Source of the DNA: Sutcliffiella horikoshii | GTDB lineage: Bacteria > Bacillota > Bacilli > Bacillales > Bacillaceae_I | Length of the DNA stretch: 64,000 bases | Assembly: GCF_021991925.1 (NCBI RefSeq) | Contig: NZ_RXZI01000008.1 | Location: forward strand, 62,001 to 126,000 | Reading direction: 5' to 3' | Shown: piece after piece, positions 59,954 to 64,000 of the stretch | How the letters are laid out: every line of letters begins with the position of its first letter | How positions within the stretch are numbered: the first letter of the stretch is position 1 | Notes under the pieces: model-generated | Seen by the model: only the letters and a program-made list of their open reading frames with translations | Database searches by the model: none | Told to the model about the DNA's origin: nothing | Position numbers and translations under genes: made by a program

Positions 59954-61758
59954 TGATGAGAAAGAAAAAACTACTTTATGCTGCACTTGCCGGAATGATT
60001 TTCTTGCCTTCATTTCTTGGCAATGCGAGTGGGGTTCTGGCGGAGGATCAGAAGAATGTCCGGTCCAAGGAAGAGGTCGTGTATGCCACGTTGAAGGCAA
60101 ACGGGGACCTCGGACCGATCTATGTCGTGAATACCCTTGAGGTGGCAAAGGCAGGGGAAATCCTGGATTTTGGAAACTATAAAACGGTTAAAAACCTAAC
60201 GGATAGAACAGAGCTACAGCAAGAAGGCGAACGGGTTGTAGCGGATGTGGAACAGGAAGGAAAGTTCTACTACCAAGGGGACTTGGAAGAAGGGACAGAA
60301 CTGCCTTGGGATGTGACGGTAACCTACCTTTTGGATGGACGTAAAATGGATCCTGCCGACCTTGCGGGAGAAACTGGTCATGTAGAGATACAAGTGGAGA
60401 CGAAAGCCAACAAGAGTGTGGATAACGATTTTTATGAAAATTACTTGCTACAGGTATCCCTGACGCTGCCGAATACCTACCAGAATATCGAAGCATCCCC
60501 TGGTGGCATGCAGGCGAATGCCGGGAAAAATAAACAAATCACGTTTACTGTGATGCCTGGAAAAGAAGAGCAGCTTATCGTTGAAGCTGATGTTGAAAAT
60601 TTTGAGTTCAATGGTGTGGAAATCGCCGCAGTCCCATCCAGCCTTCCGATCGATACAACGGGAACGGAAGGAATGACCGATGATATGGCGGAATTGTCTG
60701 ATGCGATCGGGCAATTAAATGATGGGGTTTCTGATTTGCAGGACGGCGTTTCGCAGTTGAATGACGGTGCTGGGAAGCTTCGAGATGGTTCAGGAACATA
60801 TAAAAATGGCATTAACCAGCTGAATGGGTCCTCCTCAGAGTTGGTTGGCGCTTCTGCATCTATAAAAGAAGCATTGGGAACGATCAACCGTGAGCTTTCC
60901 GGTGGTGCGGCCGACGTTGATTTAAGCAGTTTGACTCAATTGCCTGCAGGGTTGCGTGAGCTTGCCAAAGGTATGAATGATACGGCCGACGGACTTGCTT
61001 CTTTACAGAAAAACTATGGAGCGGCATATGCTGCACTAGATGGTGCGATCACAGAAATTCCTGCAGGGGAACTATCCGAAGCAGAGATTGCCTCGTTATA
61101 TGAAAGCGGGGCAGATCCTGCCGTTGTGGATAAGTTGGCAGCTAATTACGCAGCTGCTCAGAAAGTGAAAGGTACTTATGCACAGGTTCGGGAAGCATTT
61201 GCTGCAGTGGAACCAACGCTTACACAGGTCGATGGAGCTGTAAGAGGGATGAGCGGCACGTTGACAACGATTGCCGATGAGCTATCTGCTTCCTTAAAGG
61301 AAACGGACCTGAGTGGGTTTGCTGAACTTGTGAAAGGGATGGAAACATTAGCCGCGAATTATAATCAGTTCCATTCCGGGCTTGTGAGCTATACGAATGG
61401 TGTTGGCGAGCTATCCACATCCTATTCACAACTCCACAGTGGTTTGGTTGGTTTGACGGATGGTACGAGTGAGTTGTCATCTGGAGTGGATGAATTGTCT
61501 AATGGAACTGAGGAATTACATTCCGAAACGAAAGACCTGCCTGAGAAAATGCAAGCCGAAATCGACAAAATGATTCAAGAATTCGATAAATCGGACTTCA
61601 AGCCGGTATCGTTTGTTTCTGAGGAAAATGAGAAAGTTACTTCCGTTCAGTTTGTGATCAAGACCGAAGCGATTAAGATGGAAGAAAAGAAAACGAAGGA
61701 AGCGGAACCTGAGAAGAAGAAGGGGTTCTGGACTTTGTTGAAAGAGTTGTTTAACTAA
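59953..61758 (+). CDS. YhgE-like secreted protein with coiled-coil repeats
   Basis: A protein of about 601 aa. The signal peptide is KKKLLYAALAGMIFLPSFLG, cleaved near VLA. Residues 35-240 are beta-rich (KANGDLGPIYVVNTLEVAKA, GHVEIQVETKANKSVDNDFY). From about 245 there are heptad-like repeats of the YhgE/Pip type: LNDGVSDLQDGVSQLNDGAG, ELSTSYSQLHSGLVGLTDGT. No C-terminal membrane helix is seen, only KKGFWTLLKELFN. MMPL and YhgE-like partners are often adjacent; it is probably a periplasm-equivalent accessory of the transporter. The start overlaps the MMPL stop. Confidence 0.8.
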   Translation: MMRKKKLLYAALAGMIFLPSFLGNASGVLAEDQKNVRSKEEVVYATLKANGDLGPIYVVNTLEVAKAGEILDFGNYKTVKNLTDRTELQQEGERVVADVEQEGKFYYQGDLEEGTELPWDVTVTYLLDGRKMDPADLAGETGHVEIQVETKANKSVDNDFYENYLLQVSLTLPNTYQNIEASPGGMQANAGKNKQITFTVMPGKEEQLIVEADVENFEFNGVEIAAVPSSLPIDTTGTEGMTDDMAELSDAIGQLNDGVSDLQDGVSQLNDGAGKLRDGSGTYKNGINQLNGSSSELVGASASIKEALGTINRELSGGAADVDLSSLTQLPAGLRELAKGMNDTADGLASLQKNYGAAYAALDGAITEIPAGELSEAEIASLYESGADPAVVDKLAANYAAAQKVKGTYAQVREAFAAVEPTLTQVDGAVRGMSGTLTTIADELSASLKETDLSGFAELVKGMETLAANYNQFHSGLVSYTNGVGELSTSYSQLHSGLVGLTDGTSELSSGVDELSNGTEELHSETKDLPEKMQAEIDKMIQEFDKSDFKPVSFVSEENEKVTSVQFVIKTEAIKMEEKKTKEAEPEKKKGFWTLLKELFN

Positions 61759-61803
61759 AAAAAGGGAGGTTTCTACTGGTACACAGAAGAAACCTCCCTT
61801 TAC
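61758..61803. terminator. Bidirectional terminator
   Basis: AAAGGGAGGTTTCT ... AGAAACCTCCCTTT between the YhgE-like gene and the convergent FtsW gene. Confidence 0.9.
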
Positions 61804-61811
61804 TAATAAAG

Positions 61812-63110
61812 TTAAATTTCAGTAGGCTCAACGATATCTTTACGTCTGTAAACACTTAAGATAATCCCTAAAACAGCAGAATAAAAAAGAAGAGAACTTC
61901 CCCCATAACTTACAAATGGCAATGATACATTTATTATTGGTGCAAATCCTAAGCCCATAAGGATGTTCCATATGGCTGGAACCGCTATTAAGGTGGCTCC
62001 ACCGACAACCAGTATCTTTCCATAGTGATCCTTCGTCTTGCTTGCAGTTTGGGACATTCTCCATAAGAAGACTAGCAATAAAATGCTCAGAAAAATTCCG
62101 AACGCCCATCCGAGTGAGTAAACTAGGTATGGAAAAGCAAAATCTGTATGTGCTTCTGGCAGAGCTTGAATGGTACTATTCCCGTTTAATCCATTGCCGA
62201 ACCATCCTGCGTCGGCAAGGAATTCCTTGATTAAGATGTACATATAACCCGGTCCATTAAAATATTTTTCAGGGGAAAGAAATGAAAGTAATCTTTCACT
62301 TAAACGGCTACCACGAAAGTTGATTAAAATCGGTACTATAAAAAGTAAACACGTGGTTATGTTTGCTGTGATCATGATAATCTTGTTCTTTTTCGAAATA
62401 TGGGAAAAAGTGAACATCATTAATACACAGAAGAAATAAAAAATACTGTAAGGAAAATATGGAAGCATCATGTAGAGAATGAATGGAATCCAGAATAGGA
62501 CAAACATTACTATCTGTCTCCAACCGCTGAACATCGTCTCTTTCGTGAAAATACCAGCCCATGCCAGGAAAAAGAAAAGCATGGTAAAGGTAGTGACATC
62601 TACCGTAAATCCTCCAAATGATATCCATCGTAGAACTCCGTTTTGCGTAATGCCGAATACAAGAAGGTATAGTAAGAGAAGCACGCCACTAACATAAAAG
62701 CCTATCCACCAGTTCATAAGTTTCCTATAATCAAAAAATAGAAAAGATAGTGTAACAATGGATGCCAATCCTAACCATATTGCCTGGCGTTCCAAAAAGG
62801 AGGGACCAGGAGCATTCCCGATCAAGGGAAGAAAACTGATGGCACCGATCATACCAAATAGAATAAGGAGAACCCAGTCCATTCTGGGTTTATGTAGCTT
62901 ATTTAACTTCTCCCCAATGGAATAAGGATCCCCCATTTCTTGAACGGCCTTTCTTTCCGCCTCCTCGTTAGAGTCCTCACGATTCTGGAAGGAGTGGCTT
63001 AACTCTTGGAGGTGATGATGTAGCTCTTTCTCAATCATTTTGTGAGCTTCTTTCGACTTTACTTTAGACATTACTTTTGCTAAAAAATCATTAAATATGG
63101 GGGAGTTCAT
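61812..63110 (-). CDS. FtsW/RodA/SpoVE family protein with N-terminal permease prefix domain
   Basis: A 432-aa protein. Residues 1-75 form a soluble helical prefix domain (KEAHKMIEKELHHHLQELSH, EEAERKAVQEMGDPYSIGEK), as in permease-prefix domains that travel with PadR regulators. Then come about ten transmembrane helices of the SEDS family, ending in VSLPFVSYGGSSLLFYSAVL, the conserved SEDS tail motif. SEDS proteins polymerise glycan in peptidoglycan synthesis. The start overlaps the stop of the upstream regulator by 4 bases. It is an accessory paralogue under its own sigma factor. Confidence 0.83.
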   Translation of the reverse strand: MNSPIFNDFLAKVMSKVKSKEAHKMIEKELHHHLQELSHSFQNREDSNEEAERKAVQEMGDPYSIGEKLNKLHKPRMDWVLLILFGMIGAISFLPLIGNAPGPSFLERQAIWLGLASIVTLSFLFFDYRKLMNWWIGFYVSGVLLLLYLLVFGITQNGVLRWISFGGFTVDVTTFTMLFFFLAWAGIFTKETMFSGWRQIVMFVLFWIPFILYMMLPYFPYSIFYFFCVLMMFTFSHISKKNKIIMITANITTCLLFIVPILINFRGSRLSERLLSFLSPEKYFNGPGYMYILIKEFLADAGWFGNGLNGNSTIQALPEAHTDFAFPYLVYSLGWAFGIFLSILLLVFLWRMSQTASKTKDHYGKILVVGGATLIAVPAIWNILMGLGFAPIINVSLPFVSYGGSSLLFYSAVLGIILSVYRRKDIVEPTEI

Positions 63111-63544
63111 AGGGAGGCCTCCTCTAGTAAATCTTTTAGTATAAACGGTTGATGGGCATATCCTTTTTTATAGGCGGCTGCCAAGTACTTTCGCCCTTTT
63201 TTGGTTAAAGCATAATACTTCTTATCCTCTCGCCACATGGAAGTTAACACTTCTTTGCTCTCTAATAGATGTAAAAGTGTATAAAGTTGTCCCTCATTGT
63301 GCAGGAAGCTGTGTTCTTCTTTTTGGAATAGAAGCGTGGATATCTCAAATCCATATTTTTCCTCTAGCTGTAGAGATTTCAAAATAGATAGGATGGTTTC
63401 TTCCTTAAATGAGTGTAGCGTAGAGGACGAATGCTTTGCCTGTATCGCTTCGTTCACTCTAGCTTTTCTTTCTTCCGTAAAAGAGAGATCCTTGAAGACA
63501 TTCTTTTTCATAGACTTTTTCAAATTTAGGAATGGATCAGTCAT
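63107..63544 (-). CDS. PadR-like winged-helix regulator
   Basis: A 145-aa protein. Residues 1-45 are a basic extension (LNLKKSMKKNVFKDLSFTEE). Residues 45-135 form a PadR-type winged helix: ETILSILKSLQLEEKYGFEI, HNEGQLYTLLHLLESKEVLT, KKYYALTKKGRKYLAAA. In this context it may act as an anti-sigma or co-regulator for the adjacent sigma factor and the prefix domain of the FtsW-like protein. It starts 3 bases after the sigma gene. Confidence 0.75.
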   Translation of the reverse strand: MTDPFLNLKKSMKKNVFKDLSFTEERKARVNEAIQAKHSSSTLHSFKEETILSILKSLQLEEKYGFEISTLLFQKEEHSFLHNEGQLYTLLHLLESKEVLTSMWREDKKYYALTKKGRKYLAAAYKKGYAHQPFILKDLLEEASL

Positions 63545-63547
63545 TTT

Positions 63548-64000
63548 TTAAACCTCCTCCTTCATGTGCTCTTTTAATATTTCTCTTGCGCGTTTAAGTC
63601 TTGTTTTGATTGTATTGACATTAACAGTGGTGATCTCGCTTATTTCAGCCAAAGGCAATTCTTCATAGTAATGGAGTACCACCAATTCACGGTATTTTAT
63701 AGGTAATTCCATCACTGCATTGGTCAGGCTGGTTTCTAGGCTTTTATCTATGACCTCCCCCTCCACATCCTTTGATTTGGAAGGTATAAAGTCCAATAGT
63801 TTTTCATTGAGTACTAGCTTCCGATAATGCCAGCTTCTTAGATAGTCTTTACAATGGTTGCTGGCAACGCGGTAGAGCCAAGTTTTTATGGAAGACTGGT
63901 GATTGAATTGTTCCAACTTCTCATAGCACTTAATAAAAATCTCTTGTGTCAAATCCTCCGCTATCGTCCGGTTCTTAACATATGTGAAAACAAGATGGAG
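63548..64000 (-). CDS. RNA polymerase sigma-70 family (ECF-type) factor, 5' end outside the window
   Basis: The reading frame is open to the right edge. The visible 150 residues include part of region 2 (TIAEDLTQEIFIKCYEKLEQ, SIKTWLYRVASNHCKDYLRS) and region 4 (MELPIKYRELVVLHYYEELP, LAEISEITTVNVNTIKTRLK). About 20-30 N-terminal residues are missing. It resembles Bacillus ECF sigma factors such as YlaC or SigV. Being first in the operon with PadR and FtsW genes, it probably drives its own operon. Confidence 0.85.
   Translation of the reverse strand, partial: LHLVFTYVKNRTIAEDLTQEIFIKCYEKLEQFNHQSSIKTWLYRVASNHCKDYLRSWHYRKLVLNEKLLDFIPSKSKDVEGEVIDKSLETSLTNAVMELPIKYRELVVLHYYEELPLAEISEITTVNVNTIKTRLKRAREILKEHMKEEV

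Overview
The window looks like chromosomal DNA of a low-GC, spore-forming member of the Bacillaceae (Bacillus, Sutcliffiella or Rossellomorea-like). Reasons: purine-rich ribosome binding sites with frequent TTG/GTG starts, close homologues of B. subtilis YkvR, YwqG, YeeF/YezG, MneS, YqcI and Bsn, a Bacillus-type Zur box, and a sigma-G-type promoter in front of a small hydrophilic spore-type protein. No rRNA, tRNA or CRISPR array was seen.

Layout. (1) 1-4,250: the edge of an accessory region, with YkvR and a luciferase-like monooxygenase among decayed genes (an McrC-like tail, an HNH nuclease and a PLD-type nuclease broken by frameshifts or a stop). (2) 4,300-26,400: a dense defence island. 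It holds a NERD-nuclease/UvrD-type helicase; a five-gene operon (6,456-14,418) of a 1090-aa sigma-region-4/HhH protein, a PLD-SF2 helicase, a 56-aa protein, a DndD-like zinc-hook ATPase and a dnd-associated-protein-4-like protein, with no DndA/C/E beside it; an McrB/McrC pair plus a MazG-like pyrophosphohydrolase; then single nucleases (HNH, GIY-YIG, AbaSI/PvuRts1I-like, DUF6946, a PD-(D/E)xK relative), an EcsC-like protein and a DUF3895 protein. (3) 26,600-39,700: two LXG polymorphic toxins sharing a nearly identical 5' half, one with an unrecognised C-terminal toxin and a candidate immunity gene, the other YeeF-like but split by a one-base frameshift and followed by a YezG immunity gene. Between them lie an SSS symporter with a small partner, YwqG, HrgC plus a DUF4041/GIY-YIG protein, GNAT, HIT, VOC and an alpha/beta hydrolase. 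(4) 39,700-64,000: ordinary chromosome with ArsR, Bsn-type secreted nuclease, Zur-controlled AztD-like zinc chaperone, YqcI, Lrp, secreted proteins, MneS-like Mn exporter, lipoprotein, SASP-like protein, MFS, CPBP protease, MerR, VanZ, a divergent TetR/MMPL efflux locus with a YhgE-like partner, and a sigma/PadR/FtsW operon running off the right edge.

Two signals are not explained by genes. First, three intergenic arrays repeat a short motif (TGTCCGAA or TTTATCAACC) every 20-21 bp, i.e. two helical turns; all three lie between convergent genes and next to GTCCCC-type elements. Second, a bipartite motif AGGAT-N11/13-TGTCGAA (or TGTAGAA) recurs about 50-65 bp upstream of five genes in the accessory half and farther upstream of a sixth. 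The best candidate for an undescribed system is the 6,456-14,418 operon: Dnd-like restriction parts without the sulfur-modification enzymes.
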